The notes beneath the pieces are model-generated. The model was given only the letters and a program-made list of their open reading frames with translations. It had not been told where the DNA came from and did not search any database. From Cheiracanthium punctorium (taxonomy: Eukaryota; Arthropoda; Arachnida; Araneae; Cheiracanthiidae): a stretch of 64,000 bases of DNA. The stretch spans positions 620,001 to 684,000 of the forward strand of contig JAWZYV010000080.1 of the NCBI GenBank assembly GCA_038373885.1, given 5' to 3'. Every line of letters begins with the position of its first letter. Position 1 is the first letter of the stretch. Shown piece by piece: positions 36,011-47,040 of this stretch. The position numbers and the translations under genes were made by a program.

Positions 36011-36189
36011 CAGTGGCGTAGCCAGAAATTTTTCATGGGGGGGGGGGGGGGGCTTTCGACTACTGAAACTCGCATATATGTATAAGTGTGTGTGATAACA
36101 GAGTGAAGAATATATATTTTGTATTTCAAAAAATTCCTCATGGGGGGGGGGGGTAATGACCCACTATCTCCCCCTTGGCTACGCCACTG
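36011..36189. mobile_element. hAT-type MITE, CAGTGGCGTAGCCA family
   Basis: Ends CAGTGGCGTAGCCAG and TTGGCTACGCCACTG form a clear TIR. The flanking 8-mers GACAGAGG (36003-36010) and GACAGAAG (36190-36197) match at 7 of 8. It carries two long G runs (16 G near 36037, 13 G near 36141) facing a C-rich right end. No coding capacity. Ends beginning CAGTGGCGTAGCCA are common among invertebrate hAT-derived repeats (general knowledge, not searched). Confidence 0.92.
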
Positions 36190-36197
36190 GACAGAAG

Positions 36198-36900
36198 CAA
36201 GACACCAATCTCAGAACGACTTTCATCAGATTTTGAGCTAAAAGAACCGATAAAATGCAGAGCGGGAATGTTCTTTCTTGATTCGGGAGCTTGCACACGA
36301 ACATGCCGACGCAATGACACTAGCAGCGAAAGTGTGGCTGTTATTTGTGCTAGCATAAAGAGTCCGTTTTTTGTGATACGCGTACCGTTCCAACTATTTG
36401 TAGGGATGTTTGCATACCCTGCGTAATTTGCGATGGAAAAAATGGGGGACTATATTCCCTATACAGTGCTTTGTTTACATTTCATTGGTGAACAATCTGG
36501 CGCCTGGGTGGGCGATGCCCCGACGAAGTGAAGTGCCCTGCCGGTGGTAGTTGTGACTGGCAACCATAAAGAATACGTGTATCGTCAGTTTCGTCAGTTT
36601 GGGAATTTGAAATTGTTTCATGTTATTGATGGAAGAGAATGAAATATGTTATGTTAATATATGAAAAGAATTTATGTATGTTTGTTAGAAATATGGTGTG
36701 AATATAAAGCTAAGTAATAGAAAGCATGCTGGTGTTACGTTATAAGCCGGTGGGTGTTAGAGACATTTCTGAGCGGTTATTTAAAAAAAATAAAGGTAAG
36801 TGCTCTTTTTAAAAAAATCTTTGCAATGTTTAAGGTTTTTAATGTGAACTTTTAATTGATATTTGATGTTTTTATGTTCTCGTAAGTGCTATTTACGTGC
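36198..36900. other. Moderate-GC stretch, nothing recognised
   Basis: 36200-36570 is less AT-rich than average. Short ORFs on both strands (36138-36426) have no recognisable content. Confidence 0.45.
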
Positions 36901-37185
36901 TATTCTAATCATACTGACTTTATATTCTAATCATACTGACTTTTTACGTGTACAACTAGGTTGTTTAATCCACCGATGTTTGTTTTTTTTGAGTTGAAAA
37001 CGGGCTAGTGTTTGCCCAGTTTACATTAGCTGCACAACTAGGTTGCTTAATCCACTGTTGTTTTTTTAGTTAAAAACAGTCTACTGGTTGCCTAGTTTAC
37101 ATAGCTGCACAACTAGGTTGCTTAATCCACTGAAGTTTTTTTAGTTAAAAACGGTCCACTGTTTGTTCATTTTAAATTGCCTGTT
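36901..37185 (+). repeat. Two adjacent tandem arrays (22 bp x2; about 78 bp x3)
   Basis: TATTCTAATCATACTGACTT is doubled at 36901-36943. It is followed by three copies of a unit starting ACAACTAGGTTGYTTAATCC (36952, 37034, 37108) that also carries a GTTTTTTTAGTTAAAAAC hairpin-forming segment. Confidence 0.92.
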
Positions 37186-37309
37186 ACTGAATTTGCAGAC
37201 GTTCTTTTGGTTAAATATGGGCGTTGTATTTTGTATTAAAGTTTTTGTTAGTGGAATATATGTGCAATTTTAATGCGTTAAAATACTTTGCTGATCGTGC
37301 AAAATGGTT

Positions 37310-37359
37310 GGCGACAGTCGCTGGAGCTTGGCGGATGTCAAGTTCCAGCGACTGTCGCC
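37310..37359. repeat. Strong 21-bp stem-loop
   Basis: The left arm GGCGACAGTCGCTGGAGCTTG (one over twenty bases only in total span; core GGCGACAGTCGCTGGA) pairs with TCCAGCGACTGTCGCC across an 8-nt loop, with one mismatch, in an otherwise AT-rich area. GACCATCCTGTATA at 37580 nearby resembles a Tc1/mariner-type end, so the hairpin may lie in a MITE. Confidence 0.9.
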
Positions 37360-38489
37360 GTGTTTACATGGGTGCGCACCGGCTTGTATCATTTTACAAA
37401 AATGAGCACTGCCATTCAAAATTTCGAGTTTCTGTAGCTATAACCGAATCTGTGAGCGCCACTTAGTTGCCGTACACAGAATTCCGAGTTGATACTTCAG
37501 AATAACTATACCGAAATATCATTTGGATCGGTTGAAAGGAACGGCGCATAGAGATCCATGTATCGGAGTATTTTTTTTATGACCATCCTGTATATTAAAC
37601 TATGGCTTCTAAAATAAGTAAGTATCTCACATTTTTTTCTTTCTCATAATAATAAACAGCACCTGAAGATAACAATAATTTTTTCAGAGTCAAATTTTTT
37701 ACATATTAATTACTAATTATTAAATTATATTTAAAGCTTTACATGAATAAACTATGTTTTTATTAGAATAAATGGGATCCACTCCTCAAAATAAATAAAT
37801 TAATTAAAAATTAAAATAAAAGAAATAAAATTAAAAACAACCACGAAATATATAATTATGTTAAAGCAATTGTAGAGTTATCAGTATCTAAATTTCAAAT
37901 TCAGCTTTAAGGGACCGTATGCTGAATTTTACCGCTCTTCACATTGTCATACTCAACTGAACAGTCGAAGTTTGATACAATTCCCAATCATAAATTTCGT
38001 TAAATCATTCGCATATCGGAGTAAATTTGCTATTTCCGGTTAATCCGTCTTAGAGAATCGTTAGAGCAAAGAAACAATAATTGTTTGCATTGAAAATTTC
38101 AAACTTAAGTAAAAAGTAATCGTGCAAATGAACCCTACTCCCCCAAATAAATAAATAAATAAATAAATAAATAAAGCTTTTTAAAATTGTATAGAACACA
38201 GAAAATACTGTTTCATAAATACTGCCAGAAAACATATTAATCTTGCAGCAGAAAAAATATTTGAAAAAGTACACGCATAGAGCACAATATTTTTTAAATG
38301 AATGTTATAAATAAATATTTTCTGCTGAAAAACGGTTTATAACCAATGCAGTAGTCCGATTTGTACTCACTTACAAATTATATTTTCTTACGCTTTATGT
38401 CTTCCTGTGTGTATGCACGCTTCCACACAAATCCATGACGTCTTAAAATAATCAAAGACTAGTCATTTTTTGAACGAACACTAAGATAG
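37360..38489. other. AT-rich stretch, nothing recognised
   Basis: Contains a (TAAA)n run at 38142-38173 and otherwise no supported feature. Confidence 0.5.
38142..38173. repeat. (AAAT)n microsatellite
   Basis: Eight or so AAAT units in a row. The minus-strand LFIYLFIYLFIW ORF comes from it. Confidence 0.97.
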
Positions 38490-38875
38490 CACAGCTCATA
38501 TTACTGAAGCTGTAACCTTAATTACAAATTTGTTTTCCCTATAGAAATTAATAAATTTCGCCATTCATATCTTCAGAATACAAGTTTCCAAGAATATCCT
38601 TTTACAAATCATTTTCTGACATGTATAAATAATCATTTAACACCTAATAATACAGAAGTAATCAATTTCGATATCATTATTTGCAACGCTGCACAAAAGG
38701 ACCCAACCTGCATTCCCAATGATAATTACGCACCGCTAATCAAATCATATTCATTCGATGCTTTTCCGTTCCCCGGAAAAACAAATGAAATTACATTTAG
38801 AAATGTCTTTTAAATAATTACTATTAATAATGAAGGTTTATTCACTCTGGAAAAGCTGAGCGGAACTTCTAAGTG
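38490..38875 (+). repeat. Repeat family S, copy 3
   Basis: Partner of copy 2, sharing TTTTCTGACATGTATAAATAA, CATTTAACACCTAATAATA, TGCAACGCTGCACAAAAGGA, GATAATTACGCACCGCTAATC, AATCAAATCATATTCATT, ACATTTAGAAATGTCTTTT and ATGAAGGTTTATTCACTC. A 119-codon ORF starts just past its 3' edge. Confidence 0.75.
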
Positions 38876-39500
38876 TGTCTTGCAAATGACGCTCTTTGAA
38901 AGAGAATGGAAATTGTTTCACATGGGAAATACTGTAATGGGTGGACCACTGAGTAAGCCGGATTTTATTTTGAAAAGAAACAGGGCAAGAGGTTATTCAG
39001 ATGAAAAATTTTTATTGATTTATAAATCAATTCACATTTTCAAATTGACTTATGAATCAATGCGCAGGGTGCGTTTTCTTCCCCTTTTCCTTTGCGAATA
39101 TGCTCAAAATTCAAAACTCATCAATGAGCTATCACTTACGTTCGTAAACTCACAAACTTCTGCCATTAATTTTCATGCAAAAACTGGAACAAGTTCGATG
39201 AGCGGTCATAGTTTTGTTTTAGACAGATCAGAAGACTGATTTCATTTTTTATTGTTTCTTTGCCTGGGTGGTGTGTTTGTTTACCAGAAAGTTCTCGGAG
39301 GAACTGTACAACAAACTATCGAAAACTGAATCAGCTGGTTCTTATCTCAGTTGGTTTATTTTTTTCAGCTAACTGTACTCAGTTTACTTTAGGAATGATG
39401 ATCAACCAGTTTAGGCTTAAAATAGGTGTCTTGTGTCTTGCAAAAGACCCTAAAAGCTTTGTCTCGTTTCACAAAATCCCTATACTTTGCGCTGACTTTG
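38876..39500 (+). other. Region with two unrecognised forward ORFs
   Basis: ORFs at 38880-39239 (119 codons) and 39260-39574 (104 codons) follow each other in different frames. I recognise no domain, signal peptide or repeat in either. Composition is slightly richer than the flanks. The second runs into a foldback repeat, which argues against coding. They could be decayed exons or chance. Confidence 0.2.
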
Positions 39501-39703
39501 GCGTTGCAGTCGGTTCTATTTTTTTTAAATTCCTACCTTCATCAAAGTTTTATTTATATAGCCTAGTATTTTAATGATTTGATAGGCGGAACCTTAACAT
39601 CAAAAAGAACATTTAACAACTGTTAAAGTTGCAGAACATTTTACTCTATTATTTATAGAGGTAGGAATTTTAAAAAAAATAGGACCGACTGTGACGCCTG
39701 CCT
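39501..39703. repeat. Foldback repeat, arms about 40 bp
   Basis: GGCGTTGCAGTCGGTTCTAT followed by a T-run and AAATTCCTACCT (39501-39540) pairs with AGGTAGGAATTT, an A-run and ATAGGACCGACTGTGACGCC (39659-39703). Probably a MITE whose outer ends were not resolved. Confidence 0.8.
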
Positions 39704-40440
39704 ATATCATAATGTTAAAAATGCTTGTCTCCAGTCTCGCAAAAAAAGCTGTAAATCCATCCAATCGCATCCATCCCTACTAAAGTTAGTTGCATGAGTG
39801 ACATTGGTTGGGTGTTTTCGAACTCACGCTGACTTACTTTGAAAGTTTATACAAAAAAGTTCACTATAATCATTTGTTTGAAAATTCATCAACCGAATTT
39901 AATTTAGGTCGGCAAATCATAATAAATAAAGAACGGGATTTTCCCCAAGTCCTTATATGTTCTTCGTTTCAGAGGTCCACATATGTGGATCTTTTTCTTC
40001 AACTGTTAAAACAATTCTTCATTTTTTTTTGTAGTTCTAAATGACGTACGCCTTCCAAAAAAAGTATTCGAAAAAGAAATAAATTTCCTACGTTGGTTTC
40101 GTATATTAAAAATTATTTATCATAGAATATGAATTAGGCTATGTATAAATATGACTTTCCATATTTATGCCAAGTTGTGCGTTTTTCAAAAACTCAATTG
40201 TTATTCCCAAATCTGAAATAGGAAATTTATCTCTTACCCGAATACTTTTTTTGGAGGGTGTACATATGTGTCGATGCTTTAATATTGTATATATGATTTT
40301 AACGCACGTAAATGTGTAAATCCTACACATTGATGCACAGATTTTATTTTTGTTTGCCATTATTTTATCTTCGTTTGCCGTTATATAAAAGAATGAAATT
40401 TTGAATGTTATTGAAATTTTGAAAACTATTTTAAGTTTAA
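39704..40440. other. AT-rich stretch, nothing recognised
   Basis: No supported feature between the foldback and the hAT MITE. Confidence 0.5.
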
Positions 40441-40448
40441 TTTGTTAA

Positions 40449-40605
40449 CAAGGTCAATTAAAGGGAGGGGGTGGAGGGGCAATCCCCCCCCGAGACAAAA
40501 TAAATTAATGTAAAAGATCCTATTTTACTTCCATAAAATGGGCGTATATGCCAATCTTCTAACTAACCCCCCCCCCCTCCGAGAAACTTGCATTAATCCG
40601 CCACT
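40449..40605. mobile_element. hAT-type MITE of the CAGTGGCG family
   Basis: Flanked by the identical 8-mer TTTGTTAA at 40441-40448 and 40606-40613. The ends are decayed versions of the family (left CAAGGTCAATTAAAGGG, right TTAATCCGCCACTA). The interior has G-rich and C-rich tracts facing each other, as in the copies at 6317 and 36011. Confidence 0.82.
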
Positions 40606-40613
40606 ATTTGTTA

Positions 40614-41481
40614 ATATATATTTTTTTTTTCGGAATTCATACAGCTTAAAAGAGCTTGTAGGACAACATTCACTTTTAAAAGTGTCTTATCTTTTTTTAT
40701 ATGTGATAACAAATTTTTACCACTAAAACAGATATTGAGGATTAGGTTTTTATTCGAAAAATTGTTTTAAAATACGCTTTCTACTAGTCGTTTTTAAGTG
40801 TAATAGGTTCTTTAAATAGAATTATGAAATTACTTTACACAATCACACCCCTTTAAATTAGCTTTACAAACAAGTCCCAAAAATAGCAGATAAGTTGAGA
40901 TTAATTTTGGAATATGAAGTCTTTTCTGTTAAACTGATTGTATCCAGGCCTGATTTTTCATCAGGCTCAGTAAGCTGGGGTCTAGAGACCCCCCTCCCCC
41001 CGCCATTATTGTGGGGCACCAAAATAAGAGATAAATTTAAAAGCTGATTTTTCCAATTATTATTTTTTTAAATTTTACACTCTATGTGGAAATTAAGTTA
41101 ATATGACATACCCATTATGTTTTGTTGCTTTTTATTATTAGATAATGTTTTGGACTTCTAAGCTTCAAGTACCCAATTTTAGTAAAATGTACTTTCACAA
41201 TGATTTATGACTTTTTGTTTTTTTTTGTGTGTGTATGCTTGCCCATTTTTTAAATATCACGCCAGCAACAGTGCTAAGGGTTTTGCACATTTGAGATGTG
41301 CCCACAGTCAAGATTTTCCCTAAACTTGGGCTTGCCGATAGCTTCAAGATTTGGGGTGTCCTCTTTGCTGCTAATAGATTGTTCGTTCGGCCTCAGGTTA
41401 TTTCCAGTTACACTTCTCGCAAAAAATACTCGAGTATGAAAGAAATTTCCTACATTCGTTTTATGAGTAATTGATGAATTT
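40614..41481. other. AT-rich stretch, nothing recognised
   Basis: A CCCCCCTCCCCCC tract at 40988 beside GCTGGGGTCTAGAGACC may be another eroded C/G-tract MITE; no ends were found. Confidence 0.45.
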
Positions 41482-41776
41482 TTAACCCATTAACCCCCGA
41501 ATATTTTTCAGCACATTCTCCAATTTATGTTGATGCCAGAAGTGATAAATAAATTTCCAACATTTGTGTGGCATGAAGAATATAATTATTTTTATAAATG
41601 ATGAGTGAAACAGTGAAATATTCTCATTTTACTTAGCAATATTCACTAAGCGGAATTTTATTACCACTATGGGAATCAGATATATTATCTGAGAAATTAA
41701 AATAGGAAAATAAATTAATGCGACCGTAATTTTTGCGACTGTTTAAAAATAGATCGCTGGGCGTTAATGAGTTTAA
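41482..41776 (+). mobile_element. TTAA element, family B, copy 1
   Basis: TTAA at 41482-41485 precedes CCCATTAACCCCCGAATA. The 3' end is decayed (GGGCGTTAATGAGTTTAA). The body includes TTCAGCACATTCTCCAATTT, ATGTTGATGCCAGAAGTGAT and a right part ATTTTTGCGACTGTTTAAAA. Related to the inverted copy at 41812 and the copy at 49771. TTAA flank and CCC-terminus suggest piggyBac superfamily; no ORF. Confidence 0.75.
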
Positions 41777-41811
41777 AAAAGCGTTTAGCTCAGAAAAAGG
41801 GTTAGAAACTA

Positions 41812-42089
41812 TTTACCCATTAACGCACATCTATTTTTAGACGGTCACAAAATGCGTCAGTTACAAAAATATTTAAACACACTTTTCTATTTTAATTTTT
41901 CGAATAGTAAATCTGATTTCCACAAAGTATTCAGCGATAACAAAGTTAAATGTGAATCTTTCATTGCGTTATTAATATTTTTATTAAAAAAACGTTATTC
42001 CCACAAATTTCGGTAATTTAAATTTATCACTTTTGGTATCAGCATAAACTGGGGGATATGCTGAAAAAAGTCGTACGCTAATGGGTTAT
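41812..42089 (-). mobile_element. TTAA element, family B, copy 2 (inverted to copy 1)
   Basis: Reads ACCCATTAACGCACATCTAT at its left and ...GGGGGATATGCTGAAAAAAG...GCTAATGGGTTA at its right, the reverse arrangement of copy 1 only 36 bp away. Flanks are TTTA and TTAT rather than clean TTAA, either mutated or not canonical. Confidence 0.75.
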
Positions 42090-42269
42090 GTACAGCATAA
42101 TCTACTTTTTATCAAAAACAACACTTTATAATGGAACCTATTTAAAAAAATTAACTTGCACTCGAATATTTTTTGAGGTGTACCTCTGTATCTTTGCGTT
42201 TGTTTAAATGTTGTGCTCTAGAAATGGAAAGATTGAAATAAATATTAATATGTATGCTAAGAACGACAA

Positions 42270-42445
42270 ACATCAACGTGTAGCGCAGTTATGGGCAACC
42301 TTTGGAAAGTTGCGGGCCAAACTTAGCGAAGTCGCAGGCAGAATTGGGGCCGTGTTATGGGGGTTGGATATGGTCTGCTTGCCGGATCAAAAGCCAGGGC
42401 AGGCCATTTCCGGCCCGCGGGCTGGAGGTAACCAATATATGGTCT
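42270..42445. mobile_element. hAT-like GC-rich fragment
   Basis: GCAGTTATGGGCAACCTTTG at the left and GGCCCGCGGGCTGGAGGTAA at the right resemble hAT-derived repeats that open with CAGTG-type ends next to a GGGCAACC / GGCCCGC motif. The inverted match is short, and the only flanking repeat is unclear. The 79-codon ORF across it is chance. Confidence 0.4.
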
Positions 42446-42568
42446 AACACTTTTTAATAATATATGTGAATAAAATCTCTCCAACATAGGAAATGCAATC
42501 CTGCATTTTTTTTTTATGTGATTGCATCTTTTGTTGCGTCCACTACTATTTCCCCCAAATAAAATATT

Positions 42569-42740
42569 GGTACTTACGTATTATCCCGGCGGTCATTCCC
42601 GCAAAGTTATTTTTTCGTCAAATGTGCTGGCAAACTCTTGCCAATCGTATTCCAAACCATGAATAATTTCAAACGTCCGTCATTTATCTTAGCGAAAAAT
42701 TGCTCGTCTTGGCGAACCGCCAGGATAATACGTAAGTGCC
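42569..42740. mobile_element. 172-bp MITE, GGCACTTACG ends, perfect 8-bp target duplication
   Basis: AAAATATT is duplicated exactly at 42561-42568 and 42741-42748. Between them, GGTACTTACGTATTATCCCG at the left mirrors CAGGATAATACGTAAGTGCC at the right, a TIR of about 25-30 bp. Ends starting GG with an 8-bp duplication fit the Merlin superfamily better than hAT (which usually starts CA), but the class is inferred from ends alone. Confidence 0.85.
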
Positions 42741-42769
42741 AAAATATTTTCTATGCATAGAATTAGATG

Positions 42770-42960
42770 CAGTGTTTTTCGTCTCGCGGGATTTTCGGAT
42801 TACGATTTGTTGATAACGCGGGATTGGCATTTCAATCAAATAAAAATTAATTTCAACAGAGAAAAGTACGAAAAAGTAACATTGTAAGAACTATCAAGTT
42901 GAACTACTTTATCTTACTTGATAATTAATGCAAATACCGTACATATGTGCATTCTCAAAA
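42770..42960. mobile_element. Truncated hAT-like element, relative of 8570-9350
   Basis: CAGTGTTTTTCGTCTCGCGG, then ACGATTTGTTGATAACGCGG and GATTGGCATT, continuing to ACTTTATCTTACTTGATAATT. This is the reverse-complement counterpart of the right 190 bp of the 8570-9350 element. The other half is absent here. Confidence 0.65.
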
Positions 42961-44896
42961 CATTGTCCTTATCTCAAAAAAAAGTAAGAAAAAAATCTAA
43001 AATTCTTCCAGATTTTATTTACGCACTCGGCTGGAAGAATTTCAGATTTTTTAAAAAATTTATTCAATCAATTCTGCCATATAGAGGAAAATGATAACTG
43101 TAAGTGCTCATATAGACTCCTGTTCGCATAATTTTGTTGCTGAAAATTGCATCCATTGATGTTTAGCCCCTAGTGGTGAAATGTTTTGGATGAGTGCGTA
43201 TTGGAAAATCTAAAGTATCTGTCCGTTCTGTTTTGGAAACCACTGTCGACCAAAGTGAATACAGTTCGACCAAAGTATTGCGATAACAATATCAAATCAC
43301 TCTGCAGAAAACATGAATCAAACGGAAAAGTGACAACGGCGCGCCGCGTAGACAAAATCCCGTGCTTGAAAGGAATATCACCTGAGTGCTAAAAATATGA
43401 AACACTTTCAGATTAACACGTTCAGTCAACAGATCAGAGAAGACAGATCACTCAAAAGATTAGAGAAATACTTCAGACTTAAAACCGCCTACTAAAACTG
43501 TTTTACAATTTCCGCCAAGCATATTCCAACTGTACTTCACCGTTTTAAATACTATTTGGAATGTGCATCATAATCCATGAGTGTGCCGTATTTTATATTT
43601 TCGGGTTGATTTTAACTTTAACTCCCCGACTACCGCCAAGGTGGCGATAATTAAACGTAGGCAGCTACCATTTATGTGGCAACCTTAATTTAGAATTAAA
43701 AAGGCGATTTGGAACAACATGTAAGTACAGCATTCCATTACTTATTTATTTATTTTAGGTTGCCAATTAAAGTAGTTTTAATAATTAAGTGTCTTCAAAT
43801 TCCTTAACTGGTACGTTTATCGCTTATTTGTTCACTTTAGTTTTCATCTAGTTCTTTTGGGAGCTTTGAAACTTGTGCGTAACTCCTAGAGACCAGTAAC
43901 TGCGAAGTGCTTCGATTTCTTAGGTTGACGAAAGTGGGAGCTTAAAATGGGAATCAACTGTTTCTTGTTCCATAAAACTCATCTTTGTCTACAAAACCTG
44001 TCTACAAATCTTGTCTACAAAGTCGCGTAGAACAAAAACCTGGGACTGAACAAAATAGCACCCTAGTGCTAAAAAATTTTTAAATGCATAATAATCCTAA
44101 TAGTTCCTTTTAATCGCAATTAGGACAATTAAACTCGACAGTTAAACGACAATTAAATGACTTAATTAAAAAAATATATAATAGGCAATTTAGACAACAG
44201 GACACTTAATTGAACGCGAGTTTGCTTCCAGGAAGAAATTTTCCTCGCCTACAGATATAAACGTGGGTGTTTTCGAGGGGGCGTTCGCATTGTTCGACTT
44301 CTGAGTCGCTGATGATCGAAATATTTTAAAGAATGAAAGATTTATCAGAAACATCAAAGCTCATTGCCGCCTCAAAGATTCACTAATGTTCTTTTAAGTG
44401 AAAATAATCGCTGTTATGGGAAGAAACTTGTGCCGCGGAAAGAAAAATAGAACGTTTTCCTTCCTTTTATGGGTTTCATATCCTTAAGCTTGTTGAAGTT
44501 CATGACGGAATGTGTAGCAGTTGTATTGTTTTCAGCTGCAAAATTTATGATATTTATTTTAAATAAATATTTAAAAAGGGAAACGAAGTCGGTTTTGGCA
44601 AATTTTTAAAGGTTTTGAATTTTAAAGGCATGCTACGAGACCTGCGAGTGGCTAAAATTAAAAGATGCGCTGTTCAAAATAACGTTTCGGCTTGCCTTTA
44701 CATAGAACGGGAAATGAATGATACAAAATTTTCATTTTTATACAACAACGCTCATTGAAAGTTGTGAAATATTTCAAGTGTAACTTGCTTTATTATATAT
44801 CTGTATTGCATGCAAGGAAAAAGGTAATAAGTGTATACCGTTATATTATATAATATGTTGCGTGGCTTTATTTCTTCTAAGCGTATGTTTATCTGC
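42961..44896. other. Mostly AT-rich, nothing recognised
   Basis: Short opposing ORFs at 43170-43392 are mirror frames of one moderately GC-rich patch and unrecognised. A tripled TTGTCTACAAA-like word sits at 43984-44022. No gene is supported. Confidence 0.45.
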
Positions 44897-45614
44897 AGGG
44901 TGTCCGAAAAAGTTGATAACGGGCTTCACTTCTTTATCTATTAGAAATAGTTGGGCAACGTAAATTGACACAATGTTCAAAATAAGGTCGGAAATAAGTA
45001 AGAAAAATTTCCTCTCGCTCATTTACAAAAAGTTACACTTTTTAAATTTGTATACGACTCCCGTACGAAGAAATTTCCAGATAGCAAAATGTGCCCCATG
45101 CACTCATGAGGTGATGTACGAAATTTCAGCCTTTCATCGTACAACGTCTCTGTAATCTGTAAAGAAAGATGATTGGGGGCTATGATTTTGAATGTAAACT
45201 TATATTGTTAAAGTGGAAAAAAGGTTTTCTTTCGTAATTTCTGTACCATCCCTGGAATGAAATCATTCGAGGTGGTTTTTTTCCCCTTCGAGAGCCATTG
45301 AAAAGTGGTTTAAGTCAGCGTCATATTTATCTTCATATCTCTGATAATTTTAAGGTAATAATTTTCAAATTTTGTGTTTCACCTCATGAGTGTGTGGGGC
45401 ACATTTTACATACTGAGAATTTTTTTTTCTACGGGGATAGTGTACAAATTTAAAAAAAGGAACTTTTTGAAAATTACGCAAGGAGTTTTTCGTAGCTGTA
45501 ATCTTTACGTCATAATCCGACTTTATTTTGAACATTTTTTACATTTATACGACCCACTTATCTCTAATAGATAAAGAATTAAAGCCCGTTACCACCTTTT
45601 TGGGACACCCTGTA
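44897..45614. mobile_element. Foldback element, TACAGGGTGTCC family, copy 2
   Basis: Starts CAGGGTGTCCGAAAAAG and ends CTTTTTGGGACACCCTG, followed by TA (left flank TG). The arms are palindromic for nearly the full 718 bp, with paired words such as AACGGGCTTCACTTCTTTAT / AAAGAATTAAAGCCCGTT and ATACGACTCCCGTA / TACGGGGATAGTGTA. Same size as and alignable with 34348-35064. No transposase ORF. Confidence 0.88.
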
Positions 45615-46355
45615 TATAGTATAGAGGATAGCAAATAGCCCTTGTTGTTTTTATTTGTTTGCTGTATTAATAAGGCTTGAGTTTCCTTTTTTTAAAGAGC
45701 CGATTATCAGGACGCGTTAGGTGCTCTTCAAATTTCGGATCTTCATCAGAAAAGCAAGAATCTCATGAATGTTGGCAATCTTGCGTATTATTAATGTCGA
45801 AAAAACAGTAGTTTTCCCTCTCACAGATTTGATTTATGTATTCACCGAGAATACAGGGGTGGTTTTTATTCCGCTTACACTAGAATTCGTTGTTTTGTAT
45901 AGATGCCAACGCGCAGTAATCGGTGGTGACTGAAATATAGCACGCGTGATATTAATTTTTATTGTTTTTTATTGATGTCTCTCGTGGCAGTTTTGCTTTG
46001 GCAGTGTTTTAAAAAATTATTGTTGTTAAAAAAAATCAGTTGTGAGATTTATTATGTTTTGTAGCGAGTAAAAATAAATGTACAATTAAGTGCTGATTGA
46101 AATTGTCAATGGAGAAAATATTTTATTTTCAAAAATAACGTTTTAATTTTGTTGAATGAACTTTTGAAGTGAAAAGTCATTCCTCGCCTGTAACTAAAAT
46201 TAGTTTTACTTACTTTAAATATTTTAATATTATGCCTCAAGAAAATTTTGCACAATTTTTCACAAAATATAAAAAAGGCAAATAGATATTTTTAAAAAAA
46301 TCGAAGAAATCTGTTTAAATTAAATAACTAACTATTATATTACCCCCAGACGTCT
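45615..46355. other. AT-rich stretch, nothing recognised
   Basis: No supported feature. Confidence 0.5.
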
Positions 46356-46359
46356 TTCA

Positions 46360-47040
46360 GTAATGCCACCTCTCACAAAAAAATGCAACTTTTGCAAAAC
46401 TTTAAAATTTACTCACATTTTTAAAAAAAAATCAGCATTGTTTCATTCGATGCGTATCATGTTACTAAATTTCATTCTATTTTCTTAAGACCTAAAATAA
46501 TTCCAAAATCATTCCATTTCATTTAAAATTTTTAGGAATGGAACAAACATTTACTCAATATTCACGAAATCTCAAAATCTATAAAAATATTTGAAGTACT
46601 TTGACGTCTATAGTTAAAGTGACCACCTATGATGATGCTAAATTTTATTTCATTTGCTTCAGTGATTTACAAGTGATGGACAAACAAATATTTACACCTT
46701 TTGAGTAAGACACATTTTCACGAAATCTGAAAATTTAAGGTAAATTTTCAAACATTTCGAAGACTATAGTTTAAGTATAGTGACCTCCTATCATCAGATT
46801 ACGTTTCATTCACTTTGCTCATTGTTACGTGATGTGTGAATAAAAATGTAAGCATTTTGGATAAATTTTCTCAAAAATCTGATACACTTTTTCAAATTCA
46901 GTTTTTTGGGGACCCCCTGTTATGTCACCAAATTTCATTTGCTTTGCTTGAGCCATTTTTACGTGATGGGCAACAAATAAGCGCTACAGACAGAACGATA
47001 AAATGACAAACACACATGTTTTTTTACGGTCATACTGGGC
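46360..47040 (+). repeat. Degenerate tandem repeats, 130-175 bp spacing, about four units
   Basis: The words AAATTTCATT...TTTGCTT...GATGG recur at about 46468, 46642, 46798 and 46928, each followed by an ACGAAATCT/TTTTCAAA region. The last unit ends ACAGACAGAACGATAAAATG. Similar GGACAGACGG tails close the 5800-6290 duplication. This probably forms the internal part of an unidentified transposon. Confidence 0.6.

Noticed and set aside
38880..39574. Two consecutive forward ORFs as a possible two-exon gene
   Set aside because: Different frames, no supported splice sites, no recognised domain, and the second runs into a foldback repeat.
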